A stretch of 64,000 nucleotides of DNA, taken from positions 7,874,001-7,938,000 of the forward strand of contig CM106585.1 of NCBI GenBank assembly GCA_048013815.1. The letters are read 5' to 3'. Of this stretch, positions 37,135 through 48,943 are shown piece after piece. The stretch is from Setoptus koraiensis. Lineage: Eukaryota > Arthropoda. A model generated the notes under the pieces. That model was not told the origin of the DNA, made no database searches, and saw nothing but the letters and a program-made list of their open reading frames with translations. Each line of letters begins with the position of its first letter. Positions within the stretch are counted from its first letter, which is position 1. Made by a program: the position numbers and the translations under genes.

Positions 37135-37780
37135 GACAACGAACAGACGGCAACAGGTTGGCCAGCGGACAGCGGACAGCGCCACAAAGAAGAAGAGAGT
37201 GAAATATCAATTAAGCCAGCTAATGAGATGATACTTTTCTTTATCTCGCCATTTATCTTTTTATTTCTGCTCTTCTTGTTTTTCTTTATTTCTTTATTTC
37301 TTTATTTCTGCGTTTCTCCATTTATCTGTTTGGCTCAAGTGTTGACCCCATTCAATTGTGGTCATGCATTATTATAATCATTATCACTCACATGATGCAT
37401 CAGCACCATGATCCAACTGACATGCAGAGTGTATGTATAAATCGCAGGATAATCAATTTGCGCACTCGGCAGCATGCACATATAAATAAATACATATAAA
37501 GGATATTATTGGAAGAAAGTTTAAGGTCATAAATCATTGAGAAAGTCTGTCTACAGTTGTGTGCCGTTTATGTGTGTCTCCTCGCAAGCTACGCACAGTG
37601 CTGAGAAAGTTGCCTCACACAGATAGAGATAATTGAAGATGGGAAAAGTTCTTTTCACCTGTTCTGTTCCATACCTGGATTGGTGTCTGGCGAGCGTTTT
37701 AAGTGGCGTTATAACTAGTTTGCTGGTTTGATGGTCAGCCTGAGATGATGCAACAAACCTGATGAGCAGCAAACTTGATG

Positions 37781-37854
37781 AGCAGCAACAACAGCAGCAA
37801 CAACAGCAGCAACAACAGCAGCAACAACAGCAGCAACAACAGCAGCAACAACAG
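37781..37854. repeat. 12-bp CAG/CAA tandem repeat
   Basis: About six units of AGCAGCAACAAC. Confidence 0.9.
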
Positions 37855-38029
37855 TTAGACGTGAGCCCCTAATGAGTTGCCGCTCATCCCAGAATACTAA
37901 TGACCACTAAATAACATGGCTCAACACTGACTCTCTAAATGCATTAGTGCAATGTTATATAACAGTAATAATAATTTAAATTTGAATTACACACAAGTGG
38001 CGATGTTATATCCATATGTTAACATCTCA

Positions 38030-38070
<41 letters not shown>

Positions 38071-39810
38071 TTCACTGATCGGCGGCCGACTGATCGCCGT
38101 TTCACTGATCAGTCGACTCATCGCTTGCATTACAACTTTTGTAATGTGCGCATCAATCAATCGCGTTCCATCAACAATCTTCAATCAATTGATGAGATTC
38201 GCTGATGGAAAAAGTTTACCGTTTGACATTTGGCTCGCATGCCATAACAGGCAGACAACAACTTTCGAGGTCACCATTGAGCACCTGTTGACGTTTGCAG
38301 TTGCGATGGTCAGTTGCTGGCAACAATCGGCTGGCGTGTCTCTCACCTGTAACGGGCTCACAAATATTGATATTAGGCCAAGCTGCTGCTGCTGCTGCTG
38401 CCAACCGAGCAGCCAATGAGTCATGCCAACTGACCAATTGGCGCAAACAATTATTCAATCGATCGCCAATTTGCGATCGACCATAATTATTGGTTGGCTC
38501 ACAGGCCACATGTAATCATCGTATGTACATGTAAATCATACATTAATCATGTAGTAATCATATATTGATCACATATTAATCATACAATAATCAGGCCTCC
38601 GATAAAATAAAGGCCAGCCACGCTAGGTCAAGTTGCGCCCGTTTGTATGGTCAGCTCATACAAAGTTTGCGCAGGTTGCAATACAAACATTGCCAAGCTA
38701 TCCCATGATAAGCAGATGATAGTTGCGCAACAAGCCCCCTGTCGGACAAAACAATCTTGTTGTACAAGACAACAGAGTGTTGTTACATGACACAACAAAA
38801 TGTTGTTGCATAACACAACAAAATGCTGTTGTGCCGCCTAATTAGCACTTGCCAGCAATTTAGAGAGTGGCGAGTGATAAATGGAGCTCACGAGATGCAT
38901 ATGACGAGCCTAATTATGCCATCATGTTGCAGCTATCATGAAGCGGTATGATGGCACAATGTTAATCCTGTTGTTGCCAGTCGCCAGTTGCCAGTTGCAA
39001 CCAATTGCCAACACGAATTAATTAATTACAATACAATAACAATTCGCTTGTTGATAATCGTGGGCCGGCGCCACTATGCAACGGATGTTAGCAAACGGAT
39101 ATTAGCAAATCAATGTTATTAGCGCGGACAGGTGAATAAAAGCGTTGCATCCCTCAAACAAGTGAGACACAACTGAGAAATAACTGTATAAAACTAAATA
39201 TGAGTTATGAGTTACGTAATAACATTTATAACTGACCAATCACGATCTGTTTGGTTTTGCCGTTGACCACTGTGTGTGTGTGTTTAGTGTGCATTGGTCG
39301 AGCGACCACACGAACAAGCCCTGCTGTTGGTATTGTTATGCAAACAGATGGGAACAAACAAACAAAACAAACAACAACCAACTAACAACTGGATAACTAA
39401 GGGCGACACGCGTTACTTATCTAGTTAACTAGCACTAATTGAATAAAATAAAATCAAAGCCAAGCAAACAGCAAACGGCCAACCGCTAGCCTCGTACCGC
39501 TATAAATAGAAGTGGTTGCTGCAATGGAGATGCGTAGAAATGATTTGATTTAGAGTCAAGTTTTTAGTTAAGTTCAACTGACGCTTATTCGCCGTTCACC
39601 ATTCACCATTGGCAATGGCAACAACAACAGCAACATCTATTGCAACTACGCTCAGACCACCATAGATCCAATTGAATTGAAATGGATTGAATTCAATTCA
39701 ATTGAATCCGATTCAACTCAATGGATTAGCTATTTCGGTCAAGCCGTTTCTTTTGCATTTGTTTACTTACAATAATAATCGCCAATAGTCTTGAGCGCGC
39801 CGGCCAAACA

Positions 39811-39860
39811 GACAGAAACAGACAGAAACAGACAGAAACAGATAGAAACGGACAGAAACG
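39811..39860. repeat. 10-bp tandem repeat, 5 units
   Basis: Unit GACAGAAACA, three exact copies then two with one or two changes. Confidence 0.9.
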
Positions 39861-42800
39861 GATAGATGGACGCAACCTGAAACTATTAAAACTTTTCATT
39901 TGCATACCCATCATAGAGGCTATATGTGGCTACATACTAGCCAAGCCAGTTGATTGATAATGTATGATGTATAAATACATCATAACGTTGCCGTTGATAA
40001 TTAAGCAGCCAGAGAGAGGGAGAGGGATATGCAAATCCCCTTGCTCAGCACAGATGAGTGCTGATAATAGTAATAATATTAGTAATAAATAAACGATATC
40101 AATCAGGGTCAACAGCGATTAAGAGTGCACACATTTGGTAGTAGTAGTAAAAGTAGAGCAAGTTGTCACAAAACACACAAACATAGACATGAACATAAAC
40201 ATAAACAAAGAAACGAGCGCCGTCCAGATTTGTAAGATTTGTGAGAGTTAACAGAGTGTTTAAAATAAATAAAATGAAACGGCCATTGCGTCTGAGTCGC
40301 TGTTGTTGGCGTGGTTGTTGTTGTTGTTGTTGGCGTGGTTGTTGTTGCTGTTGTTGGTGTCGTTGTATCACCTCGGGGATAAACATGATACACATTTGAC
40401 CATTACGCAACGAGTCGGCATCTCGGTTACTCGGCGATACGACGACAACGCACTAACAAGTTGGCCAATGGCCAGTCAACCTGTTGTTGCTGGCCAAAAC
40501 AAACAACCGACTGGCTGTGTTATTTTTCACCTGTGTGACTTCACCTGTTCAGCATGCTGTTGGCGAACGTTTCAAGCGGACAGCGCATTTTACATACATT
40601 TTGCTACAATTTACTCGCTGGATACAACTCTATTTCTCTGGTTGCACTAACAACTCTTGCAAGCTCTATTTGCATGCTCGCTTCCATTTGCACTGACAAC
40701 ACAACTAATTGACGCGTATATTTTATTAGTTTGCCCATTATTTATCCGTTACCGTTGTTGTTTATTGGCCGTGTGCTGCCTTCTGTCGCTGTTGGCAGTC
40801 GGTTGCTGGTTGTCGGTTGTTGGCCGTCGGTTGTTGGCCGTCGGTTGTTGGCTGTCGGCTGTCGGTTGTTGGCTGTGGGAGCACCGGCACAAGTGATCTA
40901 CTGCAAATATACATGATACAGCACGCTTACAATGTTAATTGTCGCTGTCTTGATTCAAAACTGTGGATGGCTCAACTCGACCGTAGTCACAACGCAGCCA
41001 CCAGTGGCCAGACTCTGGCGAAGAGACTGGCGAACGGACTCTGGCGACTGGAGAGACCAAAGAGTTGCGTTTAATTCAAATTTAATTCAAATTTTAAATC
41101 AATTAATTAATTAACCCACCAACAAAATATTAATATATCGTCACGAGGAAGTGGCCATTTTTTCGTCTACTTTTGGTTTGGCGCCAACTTGCTGGCCGGA
41201 CAACAAACAATTGATTCAGGCAGTTTAATTAGCGTTGTGAGCGTTTGTTTTTATTCCAACAGTGTGTGTGTGTGTGTGTTGCAACAAGTCAACTGGTCAA
41301 CATGCTACACGCTGCCGGCCGAGTCATTAGTCACATTATGCAACGGACTGATCATTAGTGTGAGCCTACTCAAACCATAGGCGCCATTCAGAGGTGTCTA
41401 CACTGGCGATAATAGTGGCCGTTAATTGGGCCACTCGCTCGCCCGGCTCAAACGGTGATCAATTAAAAGTAGCAGCAGCAACAATTAAAACCGTTGACCA
41501 ATAGCAACATGAGCGGCGCATCTCGCAATTGGTCGCCATCTTTGCTCGCTGTTCGTGTTCACATACACACACACTACGTTATCATTATCATTATACGTAC
41601 ATGTATTATGTAATAATGATAATAATGATAATACTGATAATACTGTTATTACGTAACAGCGTAATGAATGTTATTGTTGCGTAATTGAGCAATTTTTGAG
41701 CATTATTGTAGCATCGTGGCATGTTGGCCGGTGCACAAAAACGATAACACAACGAATAACAATTTATAAAGTTATAAAATGCCAAAATGGCAAAGGATTG
41801 AGATTTGCAAGTTGCAAAATTATAAATAAATACATAAGGTTAGATAACGTTAAATACAACGGCAACAGGCAAATTTTGGCAAAGTTTTGGCTGCATCGTT
41901 GGCCTTGAAGCTCAATTAGTGCCAAGTGCACACCGTGTTGGCTGCCGTTTTGGGCACCTGCCGGGCTACCGCCGCCACTGCCGCCGCCGCCAGACAAAAT
42001 GGCGCTCGCAGATAAAATATAATGCAGAGCTTGCGTCGATATTATCCAATTATTTTAGGTCATGAGCGCATTGATTGAGCTGGCCAGCCGAAGAATGTAG
42101 CCGAGTGAAAATAAGTAGATTAATCAATTATGGTCAGCTGGACGCACACGCAGCCAGCGATGGTCGCACAAAGGAGAGCATCGAGGCCAGTCGCAAGCAA
42201 GTGTCAGATGGGTGCGACCACGAGATTGTGTGGCTCTTTGGCCGGCCGTTCGGCTGACCGTTCGGCTGACTGGCCACTTGTATGAGTCACACTGACAGCG
42301 AGTGGCAGTCACGGGACCGGCGCACAAATTGAAATTCAAGCCCCCCATGCAAATTGGCCTGAGCTGCAGCCAGTTGGCAAGACAGTTGGCAAGACAGTCG
42401 GCGAGCCAGTCGCAGAGGCAGCGGCCGAGACAGTGAGACAAAGGATGTGGCGCCCATAATCGATTTGGCTGATTAATCACTGTTGCGCTATTGTGAGCCG
42501 TTCATCAATGCTCACAATTGGTGATCTGATTGATTTTGGGCGCTCACGTGAGCAGAACGCGATCGGGCCGACACAAGCCACGGCTAGATCGGCGAGAGCG
42601 CAGGGCGCAACCTGAGCGCGTAACCACTGACCAAGTTTTATTTGTCGCGCAAATTGGAATCAATTGAATCGACTTGCGACTTGTGATGGGCGACGGGCGA
42701 CTCGCGACTTGTGACGGGCGACGGGCGTTGGGCGCTCCGACGCCGGCCGCCAGCAGCGGCAGTTTAATTGGCAGTTATAGCCAGCAACATTAACGGCAAT

Positions 42801-43601
42801 GATCAACAGGTTAACATTGGCCTAATTTAATCAAATCAGTGCGAGCCGAGGCGAGCCAGCTCCAAAGTCACCTGTACACACGCACGCTTGCTGTTAATTT
42901 AATCAACGTTGTCGGTCTTGGCCAACGGGATTATTATCGGCGGCCTGTTGGTCGGACGCCAGCAAACATCGACAGGCTGTTGATATTTGTCGATATGGTC
43001 CCGTTGGCACACAAAAGTCCACTCGAAAGTGGTCAGCTGGTAGCCAAGGGAGCATTTATCTAATCCAAATCGCCAATTTGCCAATTTGCCAATCCGCTCA
43101 TTTGCTCATTTGCTCACTCGCTCGTTCGCTCGTTCGCTCATTTGCTCGCCGGCTCGCCGGCTCGCTTGCTCATTGGCTCAATGGACGGCCGATAAAAACG
43201 CCAATAAATACCAACAAAGCAACATGACTGATGGGTCGCACAAAACGGACGCACATCATCTGACACCTCTGGCCAACTGGACTCTCGCTCTAATGAGACG
43301 GCGGCGCAAGCCAGCGAGACCCGTTAGCCGGCCGGAGCCGCTTGTTCAAACTTGTTCCGATCGCGCCACTGCCACTGCCAATATCCGATGTCCGGCGACC
43401 GATGTCCGATATTCGAGTCGGCAAACCGACACAAGCGACCAACGGCTAACTAATAACAGCCGTTCGTTATCTGTTGCTCGTTATCTGTGTGGCATCACGG
43501 CACGGCCAGCGAGTGTGTGACCAACGAATCTATGGACGGACATTAGCTATTCATTAGAGTGAATTATCGCGCTTAATTAATCATGACTCAGTTACAGTGT
43601 G

Positions 43602-43640
43602 TTGTTGCAGCCAGTTGTTGCAGCCAGTTGTTGCAGCCAG
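43602..43640. repeat. 13-bp tandem repeat, 3 exact units
   Basis: Unit TTGTTGCAGCCAG, three exact copies. Confidence 0.9.
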
Positions 43641-44098
43641 TTGTGTCGCCGTTACTTTCGGTCGCTCGCTCGGCCGCTCGCTCGCTCGGGCCAGGCCAGT
43701 CCGGCCCGGAGTAACGGCCAACAGATGCCGTCGCTAATTAATCAAAGTTGAGGGCGTCCTGCGAGCCGGCCACTCGATTCCATAATACGCTCGACAAATG
43801 CACTCACAGGCGGCTCATTAGGGAGAGAGCTGGCAAGAGTTGATTTAGTCAATTGTTGATTTATTGATGCGGGCTCTCTCTCTCTCACTCGCATCGCAAC
43901 AGCGAGTCGCATCCGCCGCAGCCGCCGCCGAATGAAATATGAGCACCGCTATTCATCTTCGATCGCCTATCATCGATACTTATTATTGCCAGTAACTTAT
44001 TGCCAATAACTTGTTGCCGATGAGTTATTGGCAACAAATGTTTGTGTCCTCGTCTCGCAAGTCGCGCCGCTCGTCTCACCGGTCATGCGCGTCTCACC

Positions 44099-44140
44099 GG
44101 TCACTTTTAGCCGGTCACTTTTAGCTGGTCACTTTTAGCT
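44099..44140. repeat. 14-bp tandem repeat, 3 units
   Basis: Unit GGTCACTTTTAGCY, three copies differing only in the last base. Confidence 0.9.
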
Positions 44141-45984
44141 GGCCAGTTAGTTGGTCACTTGTGTGTTGAGCTGTTTATCTGTTGTCTAACGGACCCAAAG
44201 TGTGTTGCGCAATCGAGAGTACGTTTGCATCATGGGCAACGGGTATGTAACCGCTTTATGTTTGTCGTGTCGTCATAAACAAACATTTAACGTAGTAGCA
44301 GTTTGTGTCTTACGTAACGCAACTTAATCACACACACACACAAACACACTCACACATGTACACTTACACAAGACGCGAGCCGTGTGTCGTGTCGCCGCTT
44401 GCAATAACAAACTAACGGAGCATAATGCAACTGCAAAGCGGAAGTGATTTGATGTGTACACCTGCTGTCAGCGTCTATTACATAACATGATGCGAGTATT
44501 AGTTTGTTGATTTGAATGGCGAGCCTATTGGCAATTATTGTTCAGCCACACACACACACACACACACACACAATGCGACCAAGCAAAACACAACCAAAAT
44601 ACAAACAAACAACGAGCCAAGCTCGTCAGGTGAAAATCGGGCAGCCAATAAAAAGAGATAAAGTCTCAAGTTACATAATGCATTATGCAATGCCGAACAG
44701 CATAATGTGCTGCCGCTGCTGCATAAGTATATTCACATTTGCGTAGGCGACATGTGTGTGCCAAATAAAAACAAAGATGGCGACGAATTAATCTCGGGCT
44801 AGCCACTCTAATCCCTATCTAATCTCTGCTCATCTCTATATAATTCACATATGACTCACATGTGACTCATATACGACTCCTATATCACTTGATATACGAC
44901 TCACACATCACATTTTTTTCAACCGATACCAGCTGATACCAACAACAACAACAACAACAACGAGTCTGAGAAAAAGACACCTTGGACACACACACACACA
45001 AACCATTGTCCACTAGACAACTCAGACCACACACACTCGCGCAATCATAATTAATAAGCGACGGAAGTTGATACTGACCACTCGAGGTCCACGTTCGCTC
45101 AGGTGTACCTATCCGATCTATCAGGGTGGACATTTGTGTTTTTGTTTGTGTTGGAGTGATGAGCGATGAGCTACCAGTTCGCACACTAAATGTCAACTTG
45201 TTGCGCTTGCTCTCATTACTTTGTGCCACTAGTATACATTATTAACCGAAAATGTCAACAACACACATAAACTGTTCATGATAAACATTTATCTGGCAAG
45301 ACCTTTACAGGTGTGTTTGGATGCAAAATGTAGCAATAGCGTGTGTTCCAATGCTAAGGACGTGACGTAATGAGCAGACACTAAAATCAAATGACGATAA
45401 TTGATAATCATGACACATACGCACATGCGTTCACATGTTAATTATTAATGATGATATCCGTCACATGTTGCGCTCACTGTAACAGCCGAGCATGGTCACA
45501 TTTATAGATATATTATGAGACCAAAACAACTTCCTGTGTCACACGGTGTCCCCCAATAATTGCGCCATGTTGTTGTTGCTGTTGTTGTTGTTGCTGTCGT
45601 TGTGGACGACGTAAGCCGGCAGCAGTAACTGACACTCGGCCAGATATTAAATATTTAATATCGACCGAGTGAGCTAATAGTAAATATCAAAGGGCACCGT
45701 CAACCTTCAATTTAAATTGATTACGTTGCCCAACCGTTTTGCTCAACAGCGCCAACTGCATCAACCGTTCAATCATGTTGACTAACATTACATAACATGA
45801 TAATATATAGGCAACAGCGCCATTTTATGAAGGCGCTTAACGCATGCGACCGCGTGACCACGAACAAAGAGGCCATTTAAGAGCACCACTCACTGCTGAC
45901 CAATAGCTAAATTGCCCATTATGTGCACGTTAATGTGAACGGACCATTTGATTTTGTTGCTTAATGACAACTAACCTCCAGCTG

Positions 45985-46296
45985 TTGTAGTTGTAGTTGT
46001 AGTTGTAGTTGTAGTTGTAGTTGTAGTTGTAGTTGTAGTTGTAGTTGTAGTTGTAGTTGTAGTTGTAGTTGTAGTTGTAGTTGTAGTTGTAGTTGTAGTT
46101 GTAGTTGTAGTTGTAGTTGTAGTTGTAGTTGTAGTTGTAGTTGTAGTTGTAGTTGTAGTTGTAGTTGTAGTTGTAGTTGTAGTTGTAGTTGTAGTTGTAG
46201 TTGTAGTTGTAGTTGTAGTTGTAGTTGTAGTTGTAGTTGTAGTTGTAGTTGTAGTTGTAGTTGTAGTTGTAGTTGTAGTTGTAGTTGTAGTTGCGA
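45985..46296. repeat. (TTGTAG)52 perfect hexanucleotide array
   Basis: 312 bases consisting of 52 uninterrupted TTGTAG units with no substitution that I can see. Minus-strand frames across it read alternating Asn-Tyr, Gln-Leu or poly-Thr, so long open frames here are artefacts of the repeat. The unit is not a telomere repeat known to me (arthropods usually have TTAGG). Confidence 0.97.
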
Positions 46297-47596
46297 GCAG
46301 CACAAAATGAAACCGAGACCGACGAACAAACACTCCGGCCACCACTCATGCAAACAACAACAACAATAATATTGTTTTTGTTGCTCAACTAATAATCAGT
46401 GTTTAATGGTCGCCTAATGAACTTGCTGGCTGACTTTCAAAAAGTCAGTGCCAGCAATTGCCAGGCTGTGTGGTGGTGCTTTCAAGTCAGATATGACATT
46501 ATAATGCAATAATTTGGAAACAATTAGATCGTGTCCAGAAATAATTAGTCGTCATCGACGCTTAGCTAGTATAACAAATACGTCGATTGTGTTCGCTAGA
46601 GGCTAGATTCGAAGCTAGCTGTTATACATCAGTGGCATAGGTGATAGCAGTAATAATTCGGTCATCGTCAACATTGACAAGAGGCAAACAACGACAACAA
46701 TGGAAATAATTGATATTTACACAATTGCGATGCTTTTAAAGGCGCCAATGATGCGGTTGATGCGTATGACGCGAATAATAAACACACACACACACTCAAA
46801 ACAAACAACCCAAACTAACGCTCTCTGCTTTGATTTGGCTTGTGTGGTTAGGTGTTTAACTACAAACATTAATTGCAATCTATATTAACCACGAACTGAC
46901 AATTGGGGGCGCGCGCGATAAACATGATTTGCTTAATACCATTAGCGAGCGCTTGGGTTTGGCACTAATTTGCTCACTCATTTAATTACGCACACCTCCA
47001 ACAGGCATGCCTCATATGTATGTGGCTAGATATAATATTTTTAGTTGTGGTGGTGATTACATCAAGTTTCTTCACTCAGGCGTTGATTAATCGCCGTCAT
47101 TAAGTACACACACAAGCACGCATGGTCAGGCTGGCAATTATATTCTTAGCATCATCGTTGTTAAGCGATCACCGCAACAATTGAGGCCAACAAAGTTGCT
47201 CTAGAAATTATTGCCATGACTATTTGTGTTGGCACATCTCATCGCAAACACAGTGTCTAGGTGTGCATATACGACGTCTATGATGAGGCGTTTAAGAGGC
47301 GAGGTGTATATGTATGGAGGCGGCCCATTGACACTCAACGAACTCGGCATCATTTTCGGGTATTGTTTCATGATTGATGAGCGAAATCTCTTTGTTTGTT
47401 GTTTGTAGCCGTGGTGCCATTGCGGTTTCTACAACACACATGATAGATCTAGCTCACAAACAACAAATAAGTGACCCAAACAGCATCATCAGCTAGAACG
47501 ATGATGGCAATAAAGTTAAAAGAAGCGAGTTGCTGTATTCTAACAGCAACCAAAAGCAAAAGTGTATAATAATCAATGTCGCAATGGCAAACATAC

Positions 47597-48943
47597 CTTG
47601 TGATAGGATATCACATCTGACCAGTTGTTACACTCAGACGAATAGGTGAACGATGTCGTCTGTTGATCCCTTGATGGCGATGATGAAAGTGTTACTTGTT
47701 GCTGCTGGCGCTGTTGTTGTTGATCACATGGTAAAATTGGCAATTCTTTAGTGTCATTTAGTGACGACGACGATGACAACAAACAGTGATCATCATCGTC
47801 GTTTTCTTCTTCGTCATCACCGTTGATATCACTATTGTCAGCAACCCTATTAGAGCGATGTTTGTGTTGCTTCACATTATCTGCTGTTGTTGATTTATTA
47901 TTAATTATATCTCGATCAACCATTAATAAATTGGCGGACATTTTTGGTGACACATTAGTTGGCAATAGTGGTTGTGCGATATTACACCTGTCGACATCAT
48001 TATTATCGGTTTGATAGGATAATAATGACGATGCCGACGATAACGATGATGAGCAAGAGCACGATGAGGAGGACGTAAAATAGGTGGCCAATTCAACATT
48101 CGAATGGATTCTCAATGTTGGACTAGCATCATCACCATCATCATCATCGTTAGTGCTAGTTGTTATGATGGTTGGGGGTATTGCGTGTTGTTGAAGATCA
48201 TGATGATTGTTGGCACTTGTTGCTAATATGTTATTATCATTATTATTTTTACAAACAATGACACTGTTGTTATTGTTGTTGTTGTTGGCACTAATTGTAG
48301 TTGAATTACAGGTGGTGGTGGCGGCGGTAGTTGTAGTAGGAGGCTCTTTAATTGAAGTAGGATTAGTAGTGATTGTAGGCTGACTGGATACAATGACACT
48401 AGTGTTACTGTGATTGTGATGATATTGATCCACTGATGATTTAATCTTTTTATGATTATGATGTAGATAGTAGCTTTTCTGATGACTTATGGCGCTTGTA
48501 TCTAGGATATCGTCCAATAGCTGACAAAAACAATTGGAACTTAATCTACTCTCATTGAATGTCAACCACTTAAGGAATCTTCTCAATGGATAAATTTTGT
48601 AACGATTTTTACGTTTAGTGGTCAATTTCAATCTTGTTGTTGCAGAGGAAAATGTAGTGTAATGACTGACTATTGATGTCATTCTTCTGTTTTTGCGCCT
48701 TTGACGCCTCGTTTGTGACAGCGTCAGGCGCGTATTATCCTCTCCTTCTAGCGCTTTCATCTTTGGACAGGTCCGAGGTCTTGCTGTTGCTGTTGTATTT
48801 ATGCGACAATGATCATTTATGTACATGTCGTTTTTAACTCGATGAAGTCCATCTTTAACCATCTGGGGCGCCTTGTGTCGCCGTTTAACAAGGCGCGATT
48901 TGTTGGCTAGAAGCTTGTTTTGGTGGTAGGAAAGTTGTGACAT
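47597..48943 (-). CDS. Probable first coding exon of the large minus-strand gene
   Basis: ATG at 48943; 449 codons up to the donor CACAAG-GTATGT at 47597/47596 in phase 0. The first 100 residues are basic (MSQLSYHQNKLLANKSRLVK; later RRQRRKNRR, a possible nuclear localisation signal). A folded-looking stretch follows (YPLRRFLKWLTFNESRLSSN, then CFCQLLDDILDTSAISHQ). Long Thr-, Asn-, Ser- and Asp-rich disordered stretches come after, and the exon ends SECNNWSDVISYHK. The last residues read as the start of a helix that the exon at 11627 would continue, but that joint spans about 36 kb and is inferred from phase and sequence character. It could instead be an independent gene whose next exon I have not found. 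No known domain recognised. Confidence 0.55.

Larger units (their letters stand above)
11628..47596 (-). other. About 36-kb putative intron, repeat- and motif-rich
   Basis: No gene on either strand is supported; open frames of 60-150 codons here either lack an ATG or come from trinucleotide repeats. Content: (CAA/CAG)n and (CTG/TTG)n tracts throughout, about a dozen 8-22-bp minisatellites with 3-6 units, long palindromes, (GT)25 at 30895, (TTGTAG)52 at 45985, and recurrent ACAGGTGA/TCACCTGT (26 exact copies counted by eye) and TTACGTAA (12 exact copies). It is treated as an intron because the exons on its two sides are on the same strand and join in phase. If they are separate genes, it is intergenic DNA. 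Confidence 0.4.
2788..48943 (-). other. Model of one 46-kb gene: five coding exons, tail-anchored protein
   Basis: Exon chain on the minus strand: 48943-47597, 11627-10768, 9756-8562, 7630-7562, 4599-2788. Donors are GTATGT, GTGAGT, GTGAGT and GTAAGT; every acceptor ends in AG. Phases agree at each joint (0, 2, 0, 0), and the coding total is 5283 bases, giving about 1760 residues. The 860-base exon ends two bases into a codon and the next exon supplies exactly one base, which argues strongly that those two belong together. The first joint, across about 36 kb, is the weakest; there may be further exons inside it. It would join WSDVISYHK to SLQREVERVGYKF, forming one helix like a spectrin repeat. 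The protein starts basic, is Gln/Asn/Ser-rich in the middle, and ends in a single membrane segment. A LINC-complex (KASH) protein of the klarsicht/nesprin type is a possibility, unproven. Confidence 0.5.

Noticed and set aside
37952-38419. 155-codon frame with poly-Val
   Set aside because: Val run is a (GTC)n repeat and Cys run a (TGC)n repeat.
45930-46388. Minus-strand frames of 124-152 codons reading Asn-Tyr, Gln-Leu or poly-Thr
   Set aside because: All three come from the (TTGTAG)52 array; no non-repeat coding sequence of note on either side.
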